Origin: JACDBZ01 sp036262075
GTDB lineage: Bacteria > Chloroflexota > Limnocylindria > QHBO01
Direction: 5' to 3'
Length of the DNA stretch: 64,000 bases
Assembly: GCA_036262075.1 (NCBI GenBank)
Contig: DATAJO010000034.1
Span: 1-64,000, forward strand
Part shown: positions 55,035 through 64,000 of the stretch, in pieces
How the letters are laid out: each line of letters opens with the position of its first letter
How positions within the stretch are numbered: position 1 is the stretch's first letter
Notes under the pieces: model-generated
Database searches by the model: none
The model's input: only the letters and a program-made list of their open reading frames with translations
Told to the model about the DNA's origin: nothing
Translations under genes and position numbers: made by a program

Positions 55035-56338
55035 CGAACCAGCCGGCCGAACGAGCGGAGGCCGCCGAGCTGCGGATCGCCGACCGGACGGTCGAGCTGC
55101 CGATCGTCCCCGGCACCGAGGGCGACGACGGGATCGACATCGGCAAGCTGCGCAGCAGCACCGGCCTGATCACCTACGACCCGGGCTACGGCAACACCGG
55201 CGCGGCGAAGAGCGCCATCACCTTCCTCGACGGCGAGAACGGGATCCTCCGCTACCGCGGCTACCCGATCGAGCAGCTCGCGGAGCACTCGACCTTCCTC
55301 GAGGTCGCCTACCTGCTCATCTGGGGCGAACTGCCGACGCGTGAGGAGCTCGATCGGTTCGTGGCCGAGGTGACGCATCACACCCTCATCCGGGAGGAGA
55401 TGCGGTCGTTCTTCGACTCGTTCCCGGCCGATGCGCACCCGATGGCCGTCCTGGCCTCGGGGACGGTCGGCATGAGCACGTTCTACCCCGACAGCCAGAA
55501 CATCTTCGACGCCGATGCGGTCGAGATCACGATCAATCGGCTCATCGCCAAGCTGCCGACGCTGGCGGCGTGGTCGTTCAAGAAGGCGATCGGCCAGCCC
55601 TACGTCTACCCCCGCAACGACCTCGGCTACGCGGCGAACCTGCTGCACATGATGTTCGCCGTCCCCTCCGAGGAGTACGAGGTCCAGCCCGAGGTGGCCG
55701 AGGCGCTCGACCTGCTCCTCATCCTCCACGCCGATCACGAGCAGAACGCGTCGACCTCGACGGTCCGCCTCGTCGGAAGCACGCACGCCAACCTGTACGC
55801 CTCCATCAGCGCCGGCATCAGCGCCCTGTGGGGTCCGCTCCACGGCGGTGCGAACGAGGCGGTCATCAACACCCTGGAGCGCATCGTGGCCGACGGGGGC
55901 GACGTCCAGAAGTGGGTCGACCGCGCCAAGGACCCGAACGACACGTTCCGGCTCGCCGGCTTCGGCCATCGCGTCTACAAGAACTTCGACCCGCGCGCCA
56001 CGATCATCAAGAAGGCCGCCGAGCGAGTCCTCGCCGCCACCGGCGCCGACGACGAGCTGTTCGAGGTCGCCCAGCGGCTCGAGGAAGTCGCCCTCCGCGA
56101 CGAGTACTTCGTCAGCCGCAAACTCTACCCCAACGTCGACTTCTACTCGGGGCTGATCTACCGCGCCATCGGTTTCCCGAAGAACATGTTCACCAACTGC
56201 TTCGCCATCGGGCGCCTTCCCGGCTGGATCGCACAGTGGAAGGAGATGATCGAGGCCAAGGAGACGAAGATCGGCCGTCCGCGACAGGTCTACGTCGGGC
56301 CGGCGGCTCGCGACTACGTCCCGATCGAGCAGCGCTGA
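55031..56338 (+). CDS. gltA: Citrate synthase
   Basis: 435 residues. SAITFLDGENGILRYRGYPIEQLAE is typical of the family. The catalytic residues appear in LHGGANEAVI (His), FGHRVYKNFDPRA (His) and YPNVDFYSGLIY (Asp). Length and the opening VELPIVPGTEGDDGIDI fit the type II hexameric citrate synthases. It condenses oxaloacetate and acetyl-CoA. It overlaps mdh by 4 nt and is directly followed by a GNAT gene with no gap. Confidence 0.96.
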   Translation: MTNQPAERAEAAELRIADRTVELPIVPGTEGDDGIDIGKLRSSTGLITYDPGYGNTGAAKSAITFLDGENGILRYRGYPIEQLAEHSTFLEVAYLLIWGELPTREELDRFVAEVTHHTLIREEMRSFFDSFPADAHPMAVLASGTVGMSTFYPDSQNIFDADAVEITINRLIAKLPTLAAWSFKKAIGQPYVYPRNDLGYAANLLHMMFAVPSEEYEVQPEVAEALDLLLILHADHEQNASTSTVRLVGSTHANLYASISAGISALWGPLHGGANEAVINTLERIVADGGDVQKWVDRAKDPNDTFRLAGFGHRVYKNFDPRATIIKKAAERVLAATGADDELFEVAQRLEEVALRDEYFVSRKLYPNVDFYSGLIYRAIGFPKNMFTNCFAIGRLPGWIAQWKEMIEAKETKIGRPRQVYVGPAARDYVPIEQR

Positions 56339-56758
56339 ATGCGGACCGGATCGGTCCCGATCGAGGCCGATGCGACGCTCTCGCCCGACGAGGTGAATGC
56401 CGCGTACGCCTGGGTCGAGTGGCCGCAGCGCGAAGCGTGGCGCATCGAGGCCGTGTCGCGCACCTGCACCTGGTTCGCCGCCCGTGACGCCGACGAGCTG
56501 ATCGGCATCGCCCGGTTACTGGACGACGGCGGGCTCCACGCCAGCCTGTGGGACGTCATCGTCCGGCCCGATCGGCAGCGGCAGGGCATCGGCACGGCGC
56601 TGGTCCGAGCGGCCCTCGCGCGATGCGGCGATCGGCGCCTCGTGGCCCTCGTCAGCACCCCGGCAGCGGTGCCGTTCTTCATTGCGCTTGGCTTCGTTGG
56701 CGAGTCACACGGGCATCAGGCCATGTACCTTCGCCCGAACACGTCGCACGAGCATTGA
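56339..56758 (+). CDS. GNAT-family N-acetyltransferase
   Basis: 139 residues. The acetyl-CoA motif A is VIVRPDRQRQGIGTALVRAAL (R-x-x-G-x-G/A), followed by LVALVSTPAAVPFFIALGFV, the motif B beta-bulge common to the GNAT fold. The substrate is unknown. The ATG begins directly after the gltA stop (TGAATG) with no separate ribosome binding site, so it is translated with gltA. It is shorter than most and has no extra domain. Confidence 0.85.
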   Translation: MRTGSVPIEADATLSPDEVNAAYAWVEWPQREAWRIEAVSRTCTWFAARDADELIGIARLLDDGGLHASLWDVIVRPDRQRQGIGTALVRAALARCGDRRLVALVSTPAAVPFFIALGFVGESHGHQAMYLRPNTSHEH

Positions 56759-56762
56759 ACCG

Positions 56763-57527
56763 ATGCGCCTGACGGTCCTCGGCCGCTCCCCCGCGTCGCC
56801 CAACCCCGGCGAGGCCTGCGCGGGCTACCTGGTGGAGGGCGGCGGCGGTCGCGTGCTCCTCGACATCGGCCCCGGCGTCGTCGCGCAGCTGCTGCGCCAC
56901 CATCATCCCGACGAGCTCGACGCCGTCGTCGTGAGCCACATGCATGCCGACCACATGCTCGACCTCGTCACCCTGCGCTACGTGTACCCGTGGCGCGCGC
57001 GGCCGAAGGAGCAGCGGCTGCGGGTCATCATGCCGCCCGGGTCCGCCGACCAGCTGCTCGACCTCGCCAAGGGCGTCGGCAACGCCCGCCATTTCGAGGA
57101 CACGTTCCGGGTCAGCGAGCACGACGGCCGCAACCCGGCCCAGCTCGGCGGCCTGACCCTGACGCCGATCGAGACCGTCCACTACATCCCGTGCTGGGGC
57201 TTCCGGGTCGAGGCCGACGGCCGGCGCCTGGGCTACACCGCCGACACCGGCCCGACCGACAGCGTGGCCGAAATCGGCGACGGCGCCGACCTGCTCCTGT
57301 CCGAGGCGACGCTCCGCTCGCTCGACGAGGACGCGCGGCCGCCCGAGCGTCGCGGCCACCTCACCCCGGCCGAAGCGGGCGCCTATGCGCGCGACGCGGG
57401 CGCGAAACGGCTGCTCCTCACCCATCTCCCGATCAACGGGGACGGCAGCTGGGCGACCACCGCTGCGGCCGACGCCTTCGGCGCCGAGGTCGAGGTCGCC
57501 ACCCCGCAGCGCGCCTACGAGATCTGA
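56763..57527 (+). CDS. MBL-fold metallo-hydrolase
   Basis: 254 residues. The zinc motif VVSHMHADHMLD (H-x-H-x-D-H) is followed by IETVHYIPCWGF (His), GYTADTGPTD (Asp), SEATLRSLDE and LLLTHLPI (His). This spacing is that of the RNase Z/AdbS-like and phosphodiesterase branch of the beta-lactamase fold, with cytoplasmic location. The substrate is probably a cyclic nucleotide, tRNA end or phosphonate; none can be chosen from sequence. It starts 4 nt after the GNAT stop. Confidence 0.88.
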   Translation: MRLTVLGRSPASPNPGEACAGYLVEGGGGRVLLDIGPGVVAQLLRHHHPDELDAVVVSHMHADHMLDLVTLRYVYPWRARPKEQRLRVIMPPGSADQLLDLAKGVGNARHFEDTFRVSEHDGRNPAQLGGLTLTPIETVHYIPCWGFRVEADGRRLGYTADTGPTDSVAEIGDGADLLLSEATLRSLDEDARPPERRGHLTPAEAGAYARDAGAKRLLLTHLPINGDGSWATTAAADAFGAEVEVATPQRAYEI

Positions 57528-57534
57528 GGGTTCC

Positions 57535-58113
57535 TCAACCCTCGGTCGGCGGTCCCTCGGTCGGCGGCTCCTCGGCAGGCGGCTCCTCGAGGCGGGCGCG
57601 CGCGATCCATCGGTCCGCGGCCCACGTCGCCACCGCCCAGATCTGGCTGAGGATGAGTGCCGCGACCACGAGCAGCCCGCCGATGGCCACGGCCCCCTGC
57701 CCGGGCAGCGAGTTGGCCATGACGAGCGTCAGCGCCGTGACGACGAGCACGATGAACCCGGCCATGACGAGCGCGATCTTCGCCGCGGTCCAGGCGAACC
57801 AGCCGAGCGAGTGTCCCTGCGCCCGCCCGGCGAGCCACAGCACGCAGGGCCCGGTGGCGCCGGCCAGCGCGGTGTAGAACCCGAAGCCGCCGAACAGCGC
57901 ATCGGCTCCAAGGCGCTCGCCGGTGACCTGCCAGTACAGCAGCCAGGCCGCCAGCAGGGTCGACAGTGCGCCGACGCCGATGAGCCAGACGAGGAGGACC
58001 GTCGCCGTCCCACCGGACAGGCGCTCGACCAGCTCGCCGCCCTCGGTCTCGACGAGCTCGGTGGGCCCGTCCTCGCGCGGTCGCTCGTCCGCCGGGGGTC
58101 GTTCTTGGCTCAC
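57535..58113 (-). CDS. Hypothetical four-helix membrane protein
   Basis: 192 residues from a GTG that overlaps the stop of the next upstream gene (GTGA). A ~40-residue acidic N-terminus is followed by four hydrophobic segments (about 46-67, 76-100, 108-130 and 137-160). The C-terminal tail has the repeat EEPPAEEPPTEGPPTEG. No family is recognised. It is co-translated with the cystathionine gamma-synthase-like gene, but a link in function is not apparent. Confidence 0.65.
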   Translation of the reverse strand: MSQERPPADERPREDGPTELVETEGGELVERLSGGTATVLLVWLIGVGALSTLLAAWLLYWQVTGERLGADALFGGFGFYTALAGATGPCVLWLAGRAQGHSLGWFAWTAAKIALVMAGFIVLVVTALTLVMANSLPGQGAVAIGGLLVVAALILSQIWAVATWAADRWIARARLEEPPAEEPPTEGPPTEG

Positions 58114-59261
58114 GCGCTCGCGGCGAACGCCTGCTCGAGGTCGGCGCGCAGGTCCTCGACCGCCTCGATCCCGACGCTGATGCGGACGAGCGTGGGCGGC
58201 ACCGCGAGCGGCGAGTCGGCCACCGAGGCGTGGGTCATCGGCGCCGGCAGCTCGATGAGCGACTCGACCGCGCCGAGCGACTCGGCGAGGGTGAACAGCC
58301 GCACGGCCGCAACGAAGCGACGGGCTCGCGCCTCGTCGCCGCGCAGGACGAAGCTGAGCATCGCCCCCGGCAGCCGCATCTGGCGCTTGACGATCTCCGC
58401 GGCCGGATGATTCGGGAGGCCCGGGTAGTTGACCGATTCGACCTCGTCGCGCTCGGCGAGCCACAGCGCGAGATCGCAGGCACTGGCCGATGCCCGATCC
58501 ATCCGTACCGCCAGCGTCCGGATGCCGCGCATGACGAGGAAGCAGTCGAACGGGCTCGGCACCGCGCCGGCTGCGTTCTGGTGGAAGCGGAGCCGCTCGG
58601 CGAGCTCCTCGTTGCGCGTGACGACCAGGCCGCCGATGACGTCGGAGTGCCCGCCGAGGTATTTCGTGGCCGAGTGGACGACGAGGTCGGCACCGAGCTC
58701 GAGCGGCCGCTGGAGGTACGGCGTGGCGAACGTGTTGTCGACCACGGTCAGCGCGCCGGCATCGGCCGCCATGCGGGCCACCGCGGCGATGTCGACGATC
58801 TTCAGCAGCGGGTTCGACGGCGACTCGATCCACACCATCCTCGGCTGCCGATCGCCGGTCAGCGCGGCGCCGACCGCGTCGAGGTCGCGGAGGTCGACCG
58901 GATCGGTCTCGATGCCGTACCGGCGCCAGACCTTGTCGGCCAGCCGCCACGTGCCGCCGTACACGTCGTCGCTCATGAGGACCCGGTCGCCCGGATCGAG
59001 CAGGAAGCCGATCGTCTGGGTCGCCGCCAGGCCCGACGCGAAGGCGAACCCGTGGGCCCCACTCTCGAGCTCGGCGATCGTCGCCTCCAGCGCCGCGCGG
59101 GTCGGGTTGCCGGAACGGCCGTACTCGTAGCCGCCGCGCAGCCCGCCGACGCCGTCCTGCTTGAACGTCGTGCTCAGCTGGATCGCCGGCACGACCGCGC
59201 CGGTCTGCGGGTCGGGCTCCGCGCCGGCGTGGACCGCCAGCGTCTCGAATCGATCGGTCAT
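58110..59261 (-). CDS. Trans-sulfuration PLP enzyme (cystathionine gamma-synthase-like)
   Basis: 383 residues. FETLAVHAGAEPDPQTGAVV and YEYGRSGNPTRAALEATIAELE form the Cys/Met metabolism signature; MSDDVYGGTWRLADKV, IESPSNPLLKIVDIAA and the Schiff-base lysine in HSATKYLGGHSDVIGG are all present. The enzyme could be cystathionine gamma-synthase, gamma-lyase or O-acetylhomoserine sulfhydrylase; the members are not separable by motif alone. The ATG at 59261 is used since a family start (MTDRFETLAVHAG) fits. It is followed by a membrane protein gene with GTGA overlap. Confidence 0.92.
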   Translation of the reverse strand: MTDRFETLAVHAGAEPDPQTGAVVPAIQLSTTFKQDGVGGLRGGYEYGRSGNPTRAALEATIAELESGAHGFAFASGLAATQTIGFLLDPGDRVLMSDDVYGGTWRLADKVWRRYGIETDPVDLRDLDAVGAALTGDRQPRMVWIESPSNPLLKIVDIAAVARMAADAGALTVVDNTFATPYLQRPLELGADLVVHSATKYLGGHSDVIGGLVVTRNEELAERLRFHQNAAGAVPSPFDCFLVMRGIRTLAVRMDRASASACDLALWLAERDEVESVNYPGLPNHPAAEIVKRQMRLPGAMLSFVLRGDEARARRFVAAVRLFTLAESLGAVESLIELPAPMTHASVADSPLAVPPTLVRISVGIEAVEDLRADLEQAFAASA

Positions 59262-59325
59262 GTCCCGCCATTCTGGCACGACCGTGCGCGGCGCTCCGAT
59301 GTGGCCGCGAGGGACGGCTCGGGAA

Positions 59326-60072
59326 TCACACCATCTCGATCGGCTCGTCCTCGGCCAGGCCCTCCCAGTGCAGCCTGCCGTCGACCATGATGAACGGGTC
59401 GAGCGCGAGCGGATGCGGGTCCATGGCCTCCGACTGGACCGTGATCTCCGCGATCGCTCGGGTCGGCGTCCCCGGGCCGAAGGCCAACAGGCAGTTCCGC
59501 GCCGGCACCGTGAAGACCGCGTCGCGCACGCCGAAGATGCGGATCAGCTCGGCGTCGCCGGCGAGAACCACGGACGACGCCCAGCCTTCGGGACGGCCGA
59601 GGACTCGGAAGAAGTGGCCCTGGTGCACGACCGACTGGAGGTCCCCACGGCCGAGGCCGGCGACGACCTCGGCGAGATGGGCGAACGACGCATGTTCGAT
59701 CTGCTCGATCGACGCCTCCCAGCGCTCCGCCATGGAGCGCGTCACCCGCCCGATGCACGGCCCAAAGTCGATGCCGTAGCCGATCCCGATCCCGAGGTGA
59801 CTGATCGAGTTCACCATCGGATCGCCGGGGAAGCCTTCGGTGTAGCCACGCTCGAAGACCGGGATCAACCGGCTCGACGCCCAGTCCCACGTGAGCTCCT
59901 CCGGAACGCCGGCCAGGGCGGCGTCGATCTCCTCGGGTGAGGGGTACTGCGCCCCGTCCTCGTCGAGGTCGGCACCGGGGACGAAGGTCATGGTGCGGTC
60001 GCCCGCCCGAATCACACGGTGCGAACGCCGCTGGTGCGACTTGCTCCTGCGAGAGCGGATCCGAATTGCCAT
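59326..60072 (-). CDS. Hypothetical protein
   Basis: About 248 residues from the ATG at 60072; a GTG at 60087 would add five. The first ~30 are Arg/Ser/His-rich (MAIRIRSRRSKSHQRRSHRV). The remaining part has SPEEIDAALAGVPEELTWDW, ERGYTEGFPGDPMVNSISHLG, IGYGIDFGPCIGRVTRSMAE and a beta-rich C-terminus ending PIEMV. The N-terminal basic run could bind nucleic acid or be an incorrect extension: a start at MTFVPGADL is also possible. I do not recognise the family. Confidence 0.6.
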   Translation of the reverse strand: MAIRIRSRRSKSHQRRSHRVIRAGDRTMTFVPGADLDEDGAQYPSPEEIDAALAGVPEELTWDWASSRLIPVFERGYTEGFPGDPMVNSISHLGIGIGYGIDFGPCIGRVTRSMAERWEASIEQIEHASFAHLAEVVAGLGRGDLQSVVHQGHFFRVLGRPEGWASSVVLAGDAELIRIFGVRDAVFTVPARNCLLAFGPGTPTRAIAEITVQSEAMDPHPLALDPFIMVDGRLHWEGLAEDEPIEMV

Positions 60073-60135
60073 GCCGGAAGCATGCACATCGGCCCTTACC
60101 GCCCGCTTATCGGTGGCTTATCGGCGGCGATGGCC

Positions 60136-61683
<1,548 letters not shown>

Positions 61684-61790
61684 CGCGCTTCCTTTCTCAG
61701 GGTCCGTCTCGGTGCCGCAACCATACTCCCCGGCCGCTCCCCCGTCAGGGGGCCGCTCGGTTTTCCCGTCCGGGCAGTGCCCGCGCGCTC

Positions 61791-62178
61791 GCTGTGGCGA
61801 GAGGAATTCACCGGAGGGCGTTCTGGCGTTGCGTTTTCGCGCTGTGGCGAGAGCCGGCACGCACGAACGGCACGCCGACGCGCCGCTCACGCTCACCGGT
61901 GCTCGCTCCAGTCGACAATCGGCACGTGGGCGGTGCTTCCGGTGCATTCCTCTCGCTGTGGCGCCACCGGGCGCGACCCGGCTCGGTGTGGCGGGAGGAA
62001 TTCACCGGGGGGCGTTGTGGCGTTGCGTTTTCGCGCTGTGGCGAGAGCCGGCACGCACGAACGGCGCGCCGACGCGCACCTCACGCTCACCGGTGCTCGC
62101 TCCAGTCGACAATCGGCACCTGGGCGGCGCTTCCGGTGCATTTCTCTCGCTGTGGCGCGCACCGGGCCGGCCCGACCC
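61791..62178. repeat. 194-bp tandem direct duplication
   Basis: Unit 1 (61791-61984) and unit 2 (61985-62178) align at a constant offset of 194 bp with roughly 90% identity. Shared blocks include AGGAATTCACCGG, TGGCGTTGCGTTTTCGCGCT, CCAGTCGACAATCGGCAC and TCTCGCTGTGGCGC. The decamer CGCTGTGGCG recurs at 61790, 61840, 61954, 62034 and 62148. The repeats fill most of the gene-free gap 61684-62218 between mmsA and the acidic small gene. All frames through it read as Arg-rich low-complexity translations, so I treat it as non-coding. Confidence 0.9.
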
Positions 62179-62218
62179 GGTGACACGGGTGGCATCCGTC
62201 GTGCGTGGTTCACGCGCC

Positions 62219-62410
62219 ATGAACGAGCGAACCATCGACCAACCGGAGAACCCACCGATCGACGAGTCGACGTACGGGGGCAGCTCGGCCGAGACCGGCG
62301 GCCTCTACCAGGACGAGGGCCCGACGACCGCCAACGAGCAGGGCGACACGATGTCGGAGCGCGAGGAAGAGGAAGGCGGCGGCGGGCCGGAGAGCCACAC
62401 CGACGGGTAG
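62219..62410 (+). CDS. Small acidic protein, unknown
   Basis: 63 residues, highly polar and acidic (MNERTIDQPENPPIDESTYG, then a Gly/Ser/Glu-rich run with EREEEEGGGGPES). It has no hydrophobic core or cysteine, so it is probably disordered. It begins right after the 194-bp repeats and converges with the LuxR-type gene. There is no clear ribosome binding site. The composition differs from the Arg-rich shadow frames around it, which supports a real gene, but only weakly. Confidence 0.45.
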   Translation: MNERTIDQPENPPIDESTYGGSSAETGGLYQDEGPTTANEQGDTMSEREEEEGGGGPESHTDG

Positions 62411-62419
62411 GCCCGCCCC

Positions 62420-64000
62420 TCAGCGAGGAGCGGTGACCGCGGCGGGCCGCGGCGGGTCCGGTGCCCGCACGCCGGCCGCCCACGCCGCGACCTCCGTGCG
62501 TCGGGCGACACCGAGCTTGGCGAGGATGTGCTCCACGTGGGCGCTGACGGTCTTCGGCGACACGGTGAGCGCCGCGGCGATCTCGGCGTTCGTCATGCCC
62601 TCGGCGATGAGTCGCGCCACCTCGAACTCGCGAACGGTAAGGGGACGCCACGGCTCGCGATCGCTCCCGCGGCCGCGGCTCGCCTTGCGCAGCTCCTCGG
62701 CGCGGGCGAGCATCGGCGCGCTTCCCATCCCGTCAGCGCGGGCGCGGGCTCGCTCGACGACATCGGCGGCGTCGCCGTAGCGGTTCATCCGGAGCAGGCA
62801 CTGGGCCAGGTCGAGCTGTGCGGACATCTGCTCCCAGCCCCGGCCACGCTCCTCCCAGCCGCGGATGGCGCGCTCGAGCGCCTCGCGCGCGGCCGACAGC
62901 GATCCGCCAGCCAGCCTGACGAGCCCCTCGCCGTGGCTGAGCGCCGGAGCCGCGATCGAATCCCAGCCGGCGAGGAACGCACGCGCCTCGTCGAGCCAGC
63001 GGGTCGCCTCGTCCGGCCGGCGCGCTGCGAGGCAGCTGCGGACGCCGGTGACGACGAACGGGATGAACAGGGCGCGCTCCTCGGCCGCCACGGCCACCGC
63101 GCGCGCCTCCTCGCAGCGCTCCGCGGCGCGATCGGCCTGGCCGTCCTGGAGATCGGCTTCGGCCAGGCCCCACAGCGGCGTGAGGACGAGGTCGGGCTGG
63201 CCGATCTGCCGCGCCGTCTCGATCGACGCCTCGAACCACCGACGCGCGTCCGGCTGGCAGCCGCGCCCGAGCGCGACGAGGCCGACGACGTCCTGGCCGC
63301 CGATCATGCCGCGCCGGCACCCGCGATCGACGAGCTCCTGCCGCGCCCGCTCGTCGGCGCGATCCCAGTTGCCCGCGCCCCACTCGAGCATGCCGGCCGT
63401 CGTTCCCATCATCTGGCGGCAATGCGACTGCTCGATCGCATCGGCGTACTCGAGGCCTTCCTCGATGGCGGAGGCCGCGGCCTGGGGATCCATGATCCGT
63501 GCTGCCAGGATGGCCAGGTTCCGATAGCCGGTCACGCCGACGCCCTCGTAACCGGCGTCGCGAGCCTCGCGCGCGGCCCGCATCCCGTCACGCATGCCGC
63601 TCTCGTAGCGCCCGGCGACGATGTCGATGCGCGCGAGCGTGAGCTCGGCGTCGAGCACGGTCTCCCGGTCACCCCGGGCTGCGGCCATGTCCCGAGCCTG
63701 CTGCGCCATCTCGTGGGCACGCTCGAGATCCGATCGGAGGAAGTGGCATTCCGCCTCGGACAGCCGCACCCACGTCCGGACCTGCTCGCGCTCCCGGCCC
63801 TCCGGCAGATCTGAGATCTCCGCGAGCGTCTGGTCGAGGTAGCCCTGGAGGACGTCGATCGGCTCACCGCGCCGGAACGCAGCTGCGAAGAAGTTCAGGA
63901 GCTGCGCCGCGGCGTCCAGTGGCCTCCCTGCGTCGAGGTAGAGCTCCCGGGCCCGGGTGGCGGCCGACAGCATGTCGTCGTTCTGCTCGACGGCCCCGGC
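62420..64000 (-). CDS. LuxR-family regulator with TPR-like helical repeats, N-terminus beyond window edge
   Basis: The frame stays open to the right edge, so the gene is cut. At least 525 residues are present. The bulk is helical repeats with alternating A-x-x-A-R and L-x-x-A patterns, like the TPR region of MalT/LAL regulators (AEADLQDGQADRAAERCEEA, GRYESGMRDGMRAAREARD). The last ~70 residues form a LuxR helix-turn-helix (LTVREFEVARLIAEGMTNAE, TVSAHVEHILAKLG). Proteins of this kind usually carry an N-terminal ATPase that would lie outside the window. An internal ATG at 63973 could give a 517-residue reading. Confidence 0.82.
   Translation of the reverse strand, partial: AGAVEQNDDMLSAATRARELYLDAGRPLDAAAQLLNFFAAAFRRGEPIDVLQGYLDQTLAEISDLPEGREREQVRTWVRLSEAECHFLRSDLERAHEMAQQARDMAAARGDRETVLDAELTLARIDIVAGRYESGMRDGMRAAREARDAGYEGVGVTGYRNLAILAARIMDPQAAASAIEEGLEYADAIEQSHCRQMMGTTAGMLEWGAGNWDRADERARQELVDRGCRRGMIGGQDVVGLVALGRGCQPDARRWFEASIETARQIGQPDLVLTPLWGLAEADLQDGQADRAAERCEEARAVAVAAEERALFIPFVVTGVRSCLAARRPDEATRWLDEARAFLAGWDSIAAPALSHGEGLVRLAGGSLSAAREALERAIRGWEERGRGWEQMSAQLDLAQCLLRMNRYGDAADVVERARARADGMGSAPMLARAEELRKASRGRGSDREPWRPLTVREFEVARLIAEGMTNAEIAAALTVSPKTVSAHVEHILAKLGVARRTEVAAWAAGVRAPDPPRPAAVTAPR

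Noticed and set aside
61794..62183. Open frames through the 194-bp repeats as a repeated protein
   Set aside because: Frames on both strands stay open but read Arg/Ser/Thr-rich in each; no ribosome binding site and no family match, so treated as non-coding repeat DNA.
61684..62218. CRISPR array or insertion sequence in the repeat-rich gap
   Set aside because: Only two 194-bp copies, no regular spacers, no cas genes, and no transposase or terminal inverted repeats.

Overview
The window is gene-dense, very GC-rich chromosomal DNA (roughly 70% G+C by eye, with strong G/C third-position bias) carrying about 57 protein genes, one tRNA and almost no mobile DNA. Genes are packed with ATGA, GTGA and TGATG stop/start overlaps. 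The gene content is that of a free-living heterotrophic bacterium: a fused 2-oxoglutarate decarboxylase/dehydrogenase (Kgd type), a short MutY, ECF sigma regulation, several F420/FMN split-barrel proteins, class III cyclases and multi-GAF kinases. This mix fits Actinobacteriota or a high-GC Chloroflexota lineage such as Ca. Limnocylindria. I lean to the latter, but no marker in the window settles it.

Layout. 1-4.2 kb (minus): a class II aldolase-like gene cut by the window edge, then hydantoinase/oxoprolinase hyuB and hyuA. 4.2-10 kb: DUF2269 membrane protein, two split-barrel oxidoreductase-like proteins, tRNA-Gln(CTG), an MFS exporter, a lipoprotein hydrolase, and an ECF sigma/anti-sigma pair. 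10-21 kb: threonine dehydratase, a cysteine-free HesB-like protein, the pxpABC 5-oxoprolinase operon, a membrane protein, the 1244-residue kgd, thrC and a lipoprotein. 21-34 kb: a signalling block with a lone receiver, a 1711-residue kinase with seven GAF domains, a cyclase-receiver-LuxR fusion, and a membrane kinase with its receiver. Interleaved are a cupredoxin lipoprotein, small proteins with strong hairpins, mgtE and tag. 34-44 kb: thrB, a membrane cyclase, an ABC-F ATPase, an EamA transporter, a short aspartokinase, a HAD hydrolase, mutY, a cysteine-free peroxiredoxin-like protein and a zinc alcohol dehydrogenase. 44-53 kb: SseB-like, gltX, an SGNH hydrolase, DUF554, asparaginase, bactofilin, MFS, upp and an O-antigen ligase-like protein. 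53-64 kb: a non-coding DnaA-box cluster, a NUDIX hydrolase, mdh-gltA, GNAT, an MBL-fold hydrolase, a cystathionine gamma-synthase-like enzyme, mmsA, a 194-bp tandem duplication and a truncated LuxR/TPR regulator.

How the genes work together. Central carbon metabolism is represented by citrate synthase, malate dehydrogenase, Kgd and methylmalonate-semialdehyde dehydrogenase. The aspartate-family pathway is spread over separate units (aspartokinase, thrB, thrC, cystathionine gamma-synthase-like, threonine dehydratase). Two unrelated routes for 5-oxoproline/hydantoin-type amide rings are present (hyuAB and pxpABC). Tag and MutY provide base-excision repair.

Most notable signals. (1) A TAnnnT box recurs 6-10 nt upstream of at least sixteen start codons on both strands, suggesting widespread leaderless transcription. 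(2) A 375-bp gene-free gap holds one perfect DnaA box and four near-boxes, two of them inside 34-bp tandem repeats; it is a candidate replication origin or DnaA-titration site. (3) A 194-bp unit is tandemly duplicated in a 535-bp gap. (4) A LuxR-type response regulator is fused to a class III cyclase domain that lacks key catalytic residues. Two gaps exceed 300 bp (53079-53454 and 61684-62218), and both carry repeats.
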